Source: Bdellovibrionales bacterium
Lineage (GTDB): Bacteria; Bdellovibrionota; Bacteriovoracia; Bacteriovoracales; Bacteriovoracaceae
Reading direction: 5' to 3'
Length of the DNA: 16,525 nt
Assembly (NCBI GenBank): GCA_030633015.1
Contig: DAOVTR010000004.1
Coordinates: 1-16,525, forward strand
Shown: positions 7,772 to 14,199 of the stretch, one piece after another
Numbering within the stretch: position 1 is the stretch's first letter
Layout of the letters: every line of letters begins with the position of its first letter
Notes under the pieces: generated by a model
Databases searched by the model: none
What the model was told of the DNA's origin: nothing
Seen by the model: only the letters and a program-made list of their open reading frames with translations
Position numbers and translations under genes: made by a program

Positions 7772-8629
7772 ATGAAACTATTGTTTATAATTGCAATACT
7801 TTTTGCAAATCTAAATGTTTACTCATCTAACATTACAACCCTTCTTAATCTTACAATTGACGAAGTTAAGCTCGCTAATAATGAGTATAAAGAAAGGGAA
7901 ATTGAAAGGATAAAAAATAAAAAATTAGTCTTAAAGTACAAAGAGAAATCTTTGGTTAAGGCAATTAAAGATAGGGTTATAACAAGGTTTTTATTGAAGT
8001 GGAGTAGGGTTGATCGTGCAATAGAAAGCGGAGATCTTAATGTAATAATAGAGCAAATTAGCGACCATGAGATGATTATACTTTTGACATCTCATTTTGG
8101 CCTACTTCATAAAAGAAAGTCTTTTGAAAATTTAAATGATCAAACATTGGTTGGTATTGAAAGCAGTAATAAAGGATATTATTTTACACATTTAAAAGAT
8201 TTTTATATGGATGGCTGTAGTTGGTTTCCTGATGGGCTTTCTCCAGGAAAAAGTAAGAAAGCAAACAAATGGATGCATTGTTGTCTTGAACATGATCTTC
8301 TCTATTTTGCAGGAGGCCCTAAAAGTGAGAGGAAAAGTGCTGACCATGAGCTGAAGGTGTGTTTGAAAGAGTCTGGTCATGGGATTATTGGCCTTCTTAT
8401 GGAAGCAGGTGTTCGTTTTGGTGGGAATGCTCATCTTCCTACAGCATTTCGTTGGGGGTATGGATGGCCTAAGGCCAGGAAATATATTTCAGTAGTGAGT
8501 CTAGAGCGAGAGTGGATAGATCTTAAATTTGAAAATTATAACTGCTATAGAGAGATGCAAGATCTTTCAAATGATCCTATTTATATTGATAAGATTTGTA
8601 ACAAGTATTTTAATAAAATTTATAGGTAA
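7772..8629 (+). CDS. Exported phospholipase-A2-like protein (CC-x2-HD family)
   Basis: The protein is predicted to be secreted and to carry a phospholipase-A2-type catalytic core. Residues 1-18 are a signal peptide. Residues about 25-145 are a charged helical region not typical of the core. The C-terminal domain shows DGCSWFPDG (147-155), HCCLEHDLLYFAGG (169-182) with candidate catalytic His174-Asp175, ADHELKVC (190-197) with Asp191 placed like the second catalytic Asp, and GVRFGG plus LPTAFRWGYGWP (213-233). The CCxxHDxxYxxGG pattern is the secreted-PLA2 core. The trailing FRWGYGWP signature is, from memory, shared by a conserved bacterial family of PLA2-like proteins. Cys149, 170, 171 and 197 could form disulfides. 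It may act on membrane lipids of self or prey, but activity is not shown. Shine-Dalgarno is AGGAAA. The stop is one base from the convergent gene's stop. Confidence 0.82.
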   Translation: MKLLFIIAILFANLNVYSSNITTLLNLTIDEVKLANNEYKEREIERIKNKKLVLKYKEKSLVKAIKDRVITRFLLKWSRVDRAIESGDLNVIIEQISDHEMIILLTSHFGLLHKRKSFENLNDQTLVGIESSNKGYYFTHLKDFYMDGCSWFPDGLSPGKSKKANKWMHCCLEHDLLYFAGGPKSERKSADHELKVCLKESGHGIIGLLMEAGVRFGGNAHLPTAFRWGYGWPKARKYISVVSLEREWIDLKFENYNCYREMQDLSNDPIYIDKICNKYFNKIYR

Positions 8630-8630
8630 A

Positions 8631-8978
8631 TTAAAATAGGGGAGGAGGATTAGTAAGATCTTCACACTTAAGCTTCTCATCAAAGTTTTTAAATATTAAT
8701 AATCCAACATCATCAGTTACAGAAAAACTTTCATTTTGTTCTTTAGATAACAATATTGTAAAAGGGTCATTATAAAGTAGTGTTGCAGTTTCAATAAAGT
8801 AATGTTCACTTTGTTTGTGATCAGCAATTGATAGCTTAAAACTATTTTGTTCAGTCTTGGTTACAACTACCGTGAAGCTATTATTTTCACAAAGGTATAA
8901 CATTTTTGATTTGTACTGCCTTGCAAATGTTGTAAGTGAGGTAAGTAAAAGTGTTAAAATCAGTAATGATTTAATCAT
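8631..8978 (-). CDS. Small exported two-cysteine protein
   Basis: This is an unrecognised protein of 115 residues with a signal peptide (MIKSLLILTLLLTSLTTFA, cleavage before RQY). A strong Shine-Dalgarno (AAAGGAGAT) lies about 8 nt before the ATG. The mature chain of about 96 residues has only two cysteines, one near the N-terminus (LYLCENN) and one near the C-terminus (KLKCEDL). Beta-prone stretches such as FTVVVTK, FKLSIAD, TILLSKE and VGLLIFK lie between, and a proline-rich tail NPPPLF closes it. One terminal disulfide is likely. The layout resembles the exported proteins at 11518-11946 and 15809-16177. It converges with the phospholipase-like gene with a one-base gap. No immunity role is shown, though the pairing makes it worth testing. 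Confidence 0.75.
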   Translation of the reverse strand: MIKSLLILTLLLTSLTTFARQYKSKMLYLCENNSFTVVVTKTEQNSFKLSIADHKQSEHYFIETATLLYNDPFTILLSKEQNESFSVTDDVGLLIFKNFDEKLKCEDLTNPPPLF

Positions 8979-9179
8979 AATATAATCTCCTTTAATATTA
9001 TTTATCTTTACATAAACTGGTAGATTGCCGTTTTTCTTTTACCATTTTTGTAAGGTTTATAGGTGTTTAGAAAGTGTCTAAGTTTTTTACACCCCATTAC
9101 TTTTTTACAAACGGCATATAAGTTTTTTCATGATTATATATAATGTATTTATTTATTAATCTTTACAAGGGATCAGTTT
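8979..9179. promoter_or_regulatory. Divergent intergenic region with nested inverted repeats
   Basis: This 201-bp gap lies between divergent small-protein and lipoprotein genes. It holds an outer inverted repeat TGCCGTTT/AAACGGCA (9026-9033 and 9109-9116), an inner GGTGT/ACACC, and a central TTAGA/TCTAA, plus a 4-bp TTAC/GTAA stem. To the right, TATAAT (9139-9144) lies 36 bp before the lipoprotein start and could be its -10, with no good -35. An AAGGGAT Shine-Dalgarno precedes 9180. The nested repeats could form RNA on either strand or be a regulator site. Confidence 0.4.
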
Positions 9180-10475
9180 ATGAATTTTGCAAGTAAAATG
9201 ATTGTTTTGCCTCTTCTAAGCACAATATTTTTTACCAGTTGTCTTACAGATAGTTCAAAAGAAAAAAGAGTAAAACATATTTCTTCAGAAAAGGTTGCCA
9301 AAGTATTATTGACAGAAGGTAACAATGAAAAGGCCGCAGAGGAATATGCAAGGATGGGAGAACTGCTTTTGCTTCCTGAAGGTTTGCAATATGCAGATAA
9401 AATGTTTGATAAGGCCTTGTCGGCTGATCCGAATAACTCTCGGGCCCTCTTCTATAGTGCCGTTTTAAAGCCAGTGTTAAAATTTAAAGGGTTTACAAGG
9501 CGTTTTTTGCCAATGCTGACCTTTGGACAAAAGATGAAATTAAAAATATATGAACAGAAAATAAGAGATTTAAATATCCCAGAGTTTATGGAATTTGCCA
9601 TGATGCTTCCTCGTGGAAAAAAAAGAATTAATAATATTTATGAGCTACAAGGTTTTTTAAAAGACGAGCTATTGCCAGAGCTTATTAAATCAAGTGAGAT
9701 GATTTCTCTTCTAGAAAATCAAAAAACTTTTAATTTATCAATAAATTTAACTAGGTTAGGATTTGGTAAAAATTATAATTATTCTGAAACATATTGTTGG
9801 ATAGATGATGAGGGATATCAAACATGTGAATATTATAATGAATCATATAGCACCGCTAATTTGAAATCTGAAATTTATAAAGTTGACAGTAGTGATGTGA
9901 CATTGGTTAAAGCGGGGGTTGTAACATTACTAAATTATATTAGAGGTTATACCGCATACAAATTTGAGGGAGTTGAAGAAATACAAGAGGAGATTAATTC
10001 GTTAAAAAATGGAACAGTTGAACAGAAAATAAAAATAATTAATAAATATGAAAACTATTTAGTCTTAAATAGTGACAATCAATTAAGTGAGTTACAATCG
10101 TCTTTATCTGAAGTGCTGGTATCTTTAATCGATTTATATTCTTCGCAAGAACTGTTATGTAATAAGTACTATCGAAAAAATAATCTCATAAAAGATATCT
10201 GTATAACTTCAAAGCAGGTGTTGAATTATGAAAATCAATTGGAATATTTAGCCGGTCCTAAGTTTTATAAAATGGGCAATATAAATGGGAAAGATATTCT
10301 TATTAAAATGGACGTCTCTACGATTTTATTTAATCCAATTTCAGATCTTAAATTATTACTTCCAAAACAGTTTGATGAAAAAGGAAATGCTTTAGATTTG
10401 CCTGACAACACTCTGGGAGGTCTTTTTCCTGATGGAGATTTTCTTAGCAAATTAAAACTTCTGCATATATTATAA
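9180..10475 (+). CDS. TPR-like lipoprotein of unknown function
   Basis: The 431 residues start with a lipoprotein signal (MNFASKMIVLPLLSTIFFTSC, lipid-modified Cys21; the lipobox FTSC is slightly atypical). Residues about 47-96 are helical and resemble a TPR-type unit: GNNEKAAEEYARMGELL, then YADKMFDKALSADPNNSRALF, which has the ALSADPNN turn typical of TPRs. The rest is mixed helical. A Tyr-rich patch (NYNYSETY and following, about residues 198-220) contains two close cysteines. The C-terminus contains DLPDNTLGGLFPDGDF, a motif of the P-D-x-T-hydrophobic-G-G-L-F-P-D-G kind that could be repeated in related lipoproteins. It is anchored in the inner or outer membrane and is a probable protein-interaction partner. 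An AAGGGAT Shine-Dalgarno supports the start. A 12-bp hairpin follows the stop by 17 nt. Confidence 0.78.
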   Translation: MNFASKMIVLPLLSTIFFTSCLTDSSKEKRVKHISSEKVAKVLLTEGNNEKAAEEYARMGELLLLPEGLQYADKMFDKALSADPNNSRALFYSAVLKPVLKFKGFTRRFLPMLTFGQKMKLKIYEQKIRDLNIPEFMEFAMMLPRGKKRINNIYELQGFLKDELLPELIKSSEMISLLENQKTFNLSINLTRLGFGKNYNYSETYCWIDDEGYQTCEYYNESYSTANLKSEIYKVDSSDVTLVKAGVVTLLNYIRGYTAYKFEGVEEIQEEINSLKNGTVEQKIKIINKYENYLVLNSDNQLSELQSSLSEVLVSLIDLYSSQELLCNKYYRKNNLIKDICITSKQVLNYENQLEYLAGPKFYKMGNINGKDILIKMDVSTILFNPISDLKLLLPKQFDEKGNALDLPDNTLGGLFPDGDFLSKLKLLHIL

Positions 10476-10491
10476 TATTACTTTAAACTTA

Positions 10492-10523
10492 TGGTGTCAC
10501 AGTGAATGTTTACTGTGACACCA
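10492..10523. terminator. Perfect 12-bp hairpin between lipoprotein and next exported gene
   Basis: TGGTGTCACAGT (10492-10503) and ACTGTGACACCA (10512-10523) form a perfect stem with an 8-nt loop. A short T-run (TTTTT, 10530-10534) starts six bases after the stem, so it may act as an intrinsic terminator of the lipoprotein gene. The next gene's ATG at 10535 follows immediately and has no Shine-Dalgarno, so it could also be a regulatory stem or a protein site (palindrome with GTCACAGT/ACTGTGAC arms). Confidence 0.55.
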
Positions 10524-10534
10524 CAACTATTTTT

Positions 10535-10993
10535 ATGAATAAGACAATTGCAATATTTATTTTTTTTACTTTGTTGCTAACTATGGTTGGTTTTTCTGAT
10601 GTACAATTAAGAGACAAGAAATCGAAGGACGATAAATCTCAGGTTGTACGTCAGAAAAGAGATTGTGTTGTGAAATATAGCAAAATGGAGTTTTACGGAG
10701 TTTATAATGACCGTAGTCAAATTTATTTTAACGCAAATGTAGGTTGCGCCAAAGTTATTCCTACAAGTCTATCATTAACAAATATGAATGTTATAATGAA
10801 TTTAGAAGGGAAAGAGTTTTTTAATATTAAATCTCCTCAAGCGACCTATTCTACTTTCAGTGATAAAATTATTATTGGAAATAATATTTCAGCATTTAGC
10901 TCTCGATTTATAAAAAGACCTAAGCTTCTATATATTGATATTGATCAGCAAGTAGTAAGAGGGGTGAGTGGTATATATCAGAAGTTTTTGTAG
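10535..10993 (+). CDS. Exported hypothetical protein
   Basis: I do not recognise this protein. The chosen ATG at 10535 gives 152 residues starting MNKTIAIFIFFTLLLTMVG, a signal sequence or membrane anchor. A GTG 33 nt upstream would place a polar Cys-containing stretch before it and would put the start inside the hairpin, so I reject it. No Shine-Dalgarno is present. A basic and charged segment (RDKKSKDDKSQVVRQKRD) follows the hydrophobic stretch. The remainder is beta-prone with two cysteines (RDCVVKY and VGCAKV). It lies 60 nt after the lipoprotein stop with a hairpin between them, so read-through rather than a private promoter is possible. Confidence 0.6.
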   Translation: MNKTIAIFIFFTLLLTMVGFSDVQLRDKKSKDDKSQVVRQKRDCVVKYSKMEFYGVYNDRSQIYFNANVGCAKVIPTSLSLTNMNVIMNLEGKEFFNIKSPQATYSTFSDKIIIGNNISAFSSRFIKRPKLLYIDIDQQVVRGVSGIYQKFL

Positions 10994-11204
10994 CATAAAA
11001 TAATATATTATTTATTAAAAATTAGTCGAATGAAGGCTAAGGAACACTTGCAGAATTCCTTGTACAATTACAGAGACTTCTGCAATTAAATATCATTTAC
11101 TCACACAAGCAATTGGAGCTTCAGCAGCTATTAATGCAACAACAAGCACATGTGCGGCTGTCGCTCTGGCTGCAGGTACAGCAACAATCGCAGCAGCAGG
11201 CGTA

Positions 11205-11414
11205 GTGTTGGCTGCATCGACAGGTTATTTAATTGGGGATATTATCGTTGATGTTGATAAGACGTATTTTAAAGGTTCTTTAATTAGTAAAACTGGAGAA
11301 TTTCTTGGTCCAATAAACAGATTAATCTATAACATGACAAATGAAGATGACCTCCCTGAGATAATTGAAGTTGAAGAGGGTGATCTTGAAGTTATAAGTG
11401 TTATGGCCCCTTAG
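11205..11414 (+). CDS. Alanine-rich membrane-protein fragment, start unresolved
   Basis: The frame is open from 11034 to a TAG at 11412-11414, but the first conventional start codon in it is the GTG at 11205, with no Shine-Dalgarno. From that GTG there are 69 residues. The preceding in-frame sequence is clearly protein-like: an Ala/Thr/Gly-rich stretch (GASAAINATTSTCAAVALA, then AAGTATIAAAGVVLA) continues straight into AASTGYLIGDIIV. That makes a long hydrophobic small-residue helix, like a glycine-zipper or holin-type segment, and an acidic tail follows. The real N-terminus is therefore probably lost or shifted out of frame, and this may be a gene remnant. No function is proposed. Confidence 0.4.
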   Translation: MLAASTGYLIGDIIVDVDKTYFKGSLISKTGEFLGPINRLIYNMTNEDDLPEIIEVEEGDLEVISVMAP

Positions 11415-11459
11415 TCTTATTATAATTTAGCACTAGATTTCTTATATACATTATATAAA

Positions 11460-11487
11460 TTGAATTTCTGTTTTTTTCATTTATACT
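11460..11487 (+). promoter_or_regulatory. Candidate sigma-70-type promoter for the gene at 11518
   Basis: TTGAAT (11460-11465) and TATACT (11482-11487) are separated by 16 nt, upstream of an AAGGA Shine-Dalgarno and the ATG at 11518. This is the cleanest -35/-10 pair I found in the window. It is read by eye and AT-rich sequence gives false positives. Confidence 0.45.
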
Positions 11488-11517
11488 TTTTATGAATACA
11501 TATAAAAAGGAATGGAA

Positions 11518-11946
11518 ATGAAAAGTTTGATAATTGTTTTAGTTGCTTTATTTCTTACTTACGAAGGATTTGCCCAAGATAATGATTACTCTTTTCGAAG
11601 GTTAAGTTGTGTCTCAGAATATGCATCTGCAACAATACATCTAGATTTATATTATAATTCGGATTCAGACGGCGGGATGACAGGTGAAATTACAGGGGTT
11701 TTTTGGCAAATACATAATGGTAAAAGTACTGTGCCGACTTTAGTAAGAGATATTAATTATAAAACATCCTCAAACGACCATTTAGAGAAATGGCATGAGC
11801 ACTATTCTTTTTCTTTTTGGAATAGCAAATATTCGATTAAAATTCATCCTGCGCAAATTTCTGAAGAAAAATTAATGATTGGAGTAGGAAAGATTCAAAT
11901 AGGGGATAAAGTGACAGTGGCACCAGTCATTTGTTTTTTATTATAA
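11518..11946 (+). CDS. Small exported two-cysteine protein
   Basis: This is unrecognised. The start at 11518 is chosen over the ATG six bases upstream because AAGGA (11507-11511) then has the right spacing, and it begins the signal peptide MKSLIIVLVALFLTYEGFAQ (cleavage likely after FA). The mature protein of about 122 residues has one cysteine near the N-terminus (RRLSCVSEY) and one near the C-terminus (PVICFLL), with alternating beta-prone segments (ATIHLDLYY, GEITGVFWQI, SFSFWNSKYSIKI, GKIQIGDKVTV). A single disulfide between the ends is likely. A promoter-like pair lies just upstream. The gene precedes the radical-SAM-like exported gene by 112 bp in the same direction. Confidence 0.75.
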   Translation: MKSLIIVLVALFLTYEGFAQDNDYSFRRLSCVSEYASATIHLDLYYNSDSDGGMTGEITGVFWQIHNGKSTVPTLVRDINYKTSSNDHLEKWHEHYSFSFWNSKYSIKIHPAQISEEKLMIGVGKIQIGDKVTVAPVICFLL

Positions 11947-12058
11947 AGAATATATTGTAGCTTTTCCATAATGCAGTTTCTATCACTTGTTATCGAGATA
12001 ATCGCTCAATCTAGTTAATAAAACTTTATTGATTTAAGATTTTGCCCGACAAGTAACT

Positions 12059-13630
12059 ATGAAACTGTTCCTGGTAAATGTTTTAATTTTCACCTGTTTA
12101 ATTCCGTACGCTGTTTTTGCTAGTAGTAATCTTGATGTGATAATAGGTAAAGATCCAGCATTTCAAGAATGGATTAAGAAGGCCCCTAAGATCAACGTAA
12201 AGCAAGTTCAATTTGTTGCAAATAATCTTACTTTGGGTGAAGTCGAACAAATAAGTAAGCATAACGGAATTGCACATATTGAAGTAAATTCAGGCTGTTT
12301 CCATAAATGTATTGGTTGTCTTTTAAGATGTGATATCAAGTCCGGAATGAAGCGAATGAGTTGGGAGAACTTTAAAAAGTCAATTGAAGGATTGGAAGGG
12401 CTCCAACAAGCTTTAGATGAAATTTATCCCAATAAATACATATTAGTCAGCAAGACATGGCTTTCTCATTATTTAGGAAGTGATCCTATGAATAATAGGG
12501 TAGTGAGTGCTGATCACACTGTTAAAAATACGGTAGACTTAATGAAGCTTAATCATAAATTAACTTCTCATCAAATTGATATTTGGACTGCTGGATGGTC
12601 TCCATACGATAAAGTTCTTCAAGATGCCGCAATTGGAATGGTTGGAGAAATTAAAGCTGACAAAGCTTCATATATTAGCTCTTTAGACTTAGAGATCAAA
12701 GCTTTTACGAAGCATTTTCAAGTTGAAGTTGAAAAAGAGATGAGCAAAATTATGCTTGCAAATAGTGAGTTTATAGAAAAGTTTGAGCAAGAATTTAGAA
12801 AATATGGTTTTAATTTTTTAAAATATTCAGAACCAAATGAAGTACTAAGATTATATTTTGATCTGGTTAATGATAATTATACTGAGGTTATAGCAAGTTC
12901 AAAATATATGCAGGATAGAATAAAAAATTTAAAACTATTTCTTCATTCAATCAACACATCTGATAAAGTTCGTTTGGTTTTTTACAAAGCGACATCAGGC
13001 AAAACTAACAGTCTTCCAAATTCTCTTAGACCATTTATGAACGCAAAAAAATTAACAACACATATTGATGATCATTATTTAAATAAAAAACTAAACTGGT
13101 CTAAAGTGCGTTTTGATCTTTGGAGTTTTGACGAAACCGATGGGAAGTTAGTTACTGAGGCAGAATATCCTACATCAGTTGTTCTGAAATACGATGGTAG
13201 TATTTCTCTTAATACGAAAAATCACAGAACCTTTTTTATGACCCAATCTGATAATAAATTTATAAGATCTCTTGCATATAAACCCATATTTTTTAAAACT
13301 AATCAGCCTCTCTGGAAACGAGCAAGTGCTCATCTGGATATTACAGGTGAACCTTATATTTCAAAAAATGAAGCTTTAAGTATAAAACTAAAAATTAAAA
13401 GAGATAATAAAATACATCCAAACAATAAAATTATTGTTAATGATAAAGTATACTTTCCTGATTTTAATGGTAAAAAAGATGTTCCATTTGTAAGGATCAG
13501 TATTGATAAAAAAGAGTATTTAGTTGAACTACGATATGGAAGGATGGTTGAAAGAAATATGATTAATCATGAACAGATTCCGACAATCTCAAGTGAGTGC
13601 ACAGCAAAAATTAATATGTTTATTAAATAA
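12059..13630 (+). CDS. Exported radical-SAM-like protein with CxxxCxxC motif
   Basis: The 523 residues begin with a convincing signal peptide (MKLFLVNVLIFTCLIPYAVFA, cleavage near 21). At C80-FHK-C84-IG-C87 lies the CxxxCxxC spacing that binds the [4Fe-4S] cluster in radical SAM enzymes, with an extra Cys91, and MSWENFKKSIEGL follows as in many family members. LGSDP at 139-143 could replace the GGEP SAM-binding segment, IDIWTAGW (173-180) resembles the next strand, and SSLD (207-210) resembles the common SLD strand. The C-terminal half is unrecognised; Cys514 is near the end. Radical SAM enzymes normally work in the cytoplasm, so a secreted one is odd. The cysteines might instead bind another metal. 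The next in-frame ATG is residue 97, past the motif; a GTG at residue 27 has no Shine-Dalgarno. No strong Shine-Dalgarno is seen at the annotated start either. Confidence 0.7.
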   Translation: MKLFLVNVLIFTCLIPYAVFASSNLDVIIGKDPAFQEWIKKAPKINVKQVQFVANNLTLGEVEQISKHNGIAHIEVNSGCFHKCIGCLLRCDIKSGMKRMSWENFKKSIEGLEGLQQALDEIYPNKYILVSKTWLSHYLGSDPMNNRVVSADHTVKNTVDLMKLNHKLTSHQIDIWTAGWSPYDKVLQDAAIGMVGEIKADKASYISSLDLEIKAFTKHFQVEVEKEMSKIMLANSEFIEKFEQEFRKYGFNFLKYSEPNEVLRLYFDLVNDNYTEVIASSKYMQDRIKNLKLFLHSINTSDKVRLVFYKATSGKTNSLPNSLRPFMNAKKLTTHIDDHYLNKKLNWSKVRFDLWSFDETDGKLVTEAEYPTSVVLKYDGSISLNTKNHRTFFMTQSDNKFIRSLAYKPIFFKTNQPLWKRASAHLDITGEPYISKNEALSIKLKIKRDNKIHPNNKIIVNDKVYFPDFNGKKDVPFVRISIDKKEYLVELRYGRMVERNMINHEQIPTISSECTAKINMFIK

Positions 13631-13687
13631 TATAATTTCCTTTGATTATATCTTTATGGCCTCATATGAGTCAATTCAGCAGTAATC

Positions 13688-13725
13688 ATCTTATTAGGTA
13701 TAATTGCCATTATACCTAATAAGAT
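13688..13725. repeat. Perfect 17-bp hairpin with TGCC loop downstream of the radical-SAM-like gene
   Basis: ATCTTATTAGGTATAAT (13688-13704) pairs perfectly with ATTATACCTAATAAGAT (13709-13725) around a 4-nt loop. It starts 58 nt after the stop at 13630. No U-tract follows on either strand, so a standard intrinsic terminator is not supported, but a transcript-end or mRNA-stability element is the simplest role. Confidence 0.6.
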
Positions 13726-13795
13726 AATATCCACCGAATGTGAATCAGTAAAAATGCAACCGAATTAAGTCAAACTGTGATAATTGAATCTATAC

Positions 13796-14005
13796 TTATT
13801 TGCAAGCTGTTTTAATTCCTAGTGTGCAGCATGTTTGACCCTCCAACGTCTTAATGCCGTTATGTCTATTGATAAAATGAGCTCTAGTGGAATTTATTAT
13901 AGCACTTGAAAAAGATATACTCATAAATATTATCACACCAATATTATCAGGGATACTTTCTTGAATCAAAATTACAGCAGAAAAAAACAATAGTGGAATT
14001 GCCAT
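13796..14005 (-). CDS. Possible small two-helix membrane protein
   Basis: This is an open frame of 69 residues from an internal ATG at 14005; a TTG start at 14023 is also open. It encodes two hydrophobic segments (MAIPLLFFSAVILI, then NIGVIIFMSISFSSAII) and a basic tail with a Cys-Cys pair and a final Cys (CCTLGIKTACK). There is no Shine-Dalgarno and no recognised family. The hydrophobic composition argues mildly for a real gene, but AT-rich noncoding sequence often gives such frames. Confidence 0.3.
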   Translation of the reverse strand: MAIPLLFFSAVILIQESIPDNIGVIIFMSISFSSAIINSTRAHFINRHNGIKTLEGQTCCTLGIKTACK

Positions 14006-14199
14006 GTACCAATTACGATACAATTAACTTATAAGCAAAATCTCAACTTAGTTCAGTAGCATTATTTTCTGATTCAATACGCCACTTCTGTGTTTGTAGA
14101 GTTCAAACAAAACTACTTAGAAATTATTGCTTCTATATATATTTTCTTTATTGGGATAATATTAATGATAGTAAAGTACACTTCTGTATGGACTTAAAT

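Larger units (their letters stand above)
13631..14187. other. Largely noncoding gap of 557 bp with a hairpin and a weak ORF
   Basis: This stretch holds a perfect 17-bp hairpin at 13688-13725, a weakly supported small membrane ORF on the minus strand (13796-14005), and a 9-bp direct repeat CACTTCTGT (14083-14091 and 14179-14187). I see no RNA gene and no mobile-element ends. The promoter of the cysteine-rich gene at 14200 should be within 14024-14187, but I cannot single it out. Confidence 0.5.

Noticed and set aside
9026..9116. A tRNA-sized block of 91 nt with a pairing acceptor-like stem
   Set aside because: Neither strand has a T-loop (GTTCRA-type) sequence or a plausible anticodon arm, so the closing stem alone is not a tRNA.
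10502..10534. GTG start at 10502 for the exported gene
   Set aside because: It lies inside the hairpin and adds a polar Cys-containing stretch before the hydrophobic signal; ATG at 10535 is better.
11134..11207. A short glutamine-rich ORF in the frame of ATG 11134
   Set aside because: It is an out-of-frame reading of the alanine GCA codons in the alanine-rich frame and ends after 23 codons.
14083..14187. Direct repeat CACTTCTGT (two copies, 96 bp apart) as a mobile-element target duplication
   Set aside because: Only 9 bp with no inverted ends or transposase between; expected by chance in this composition.
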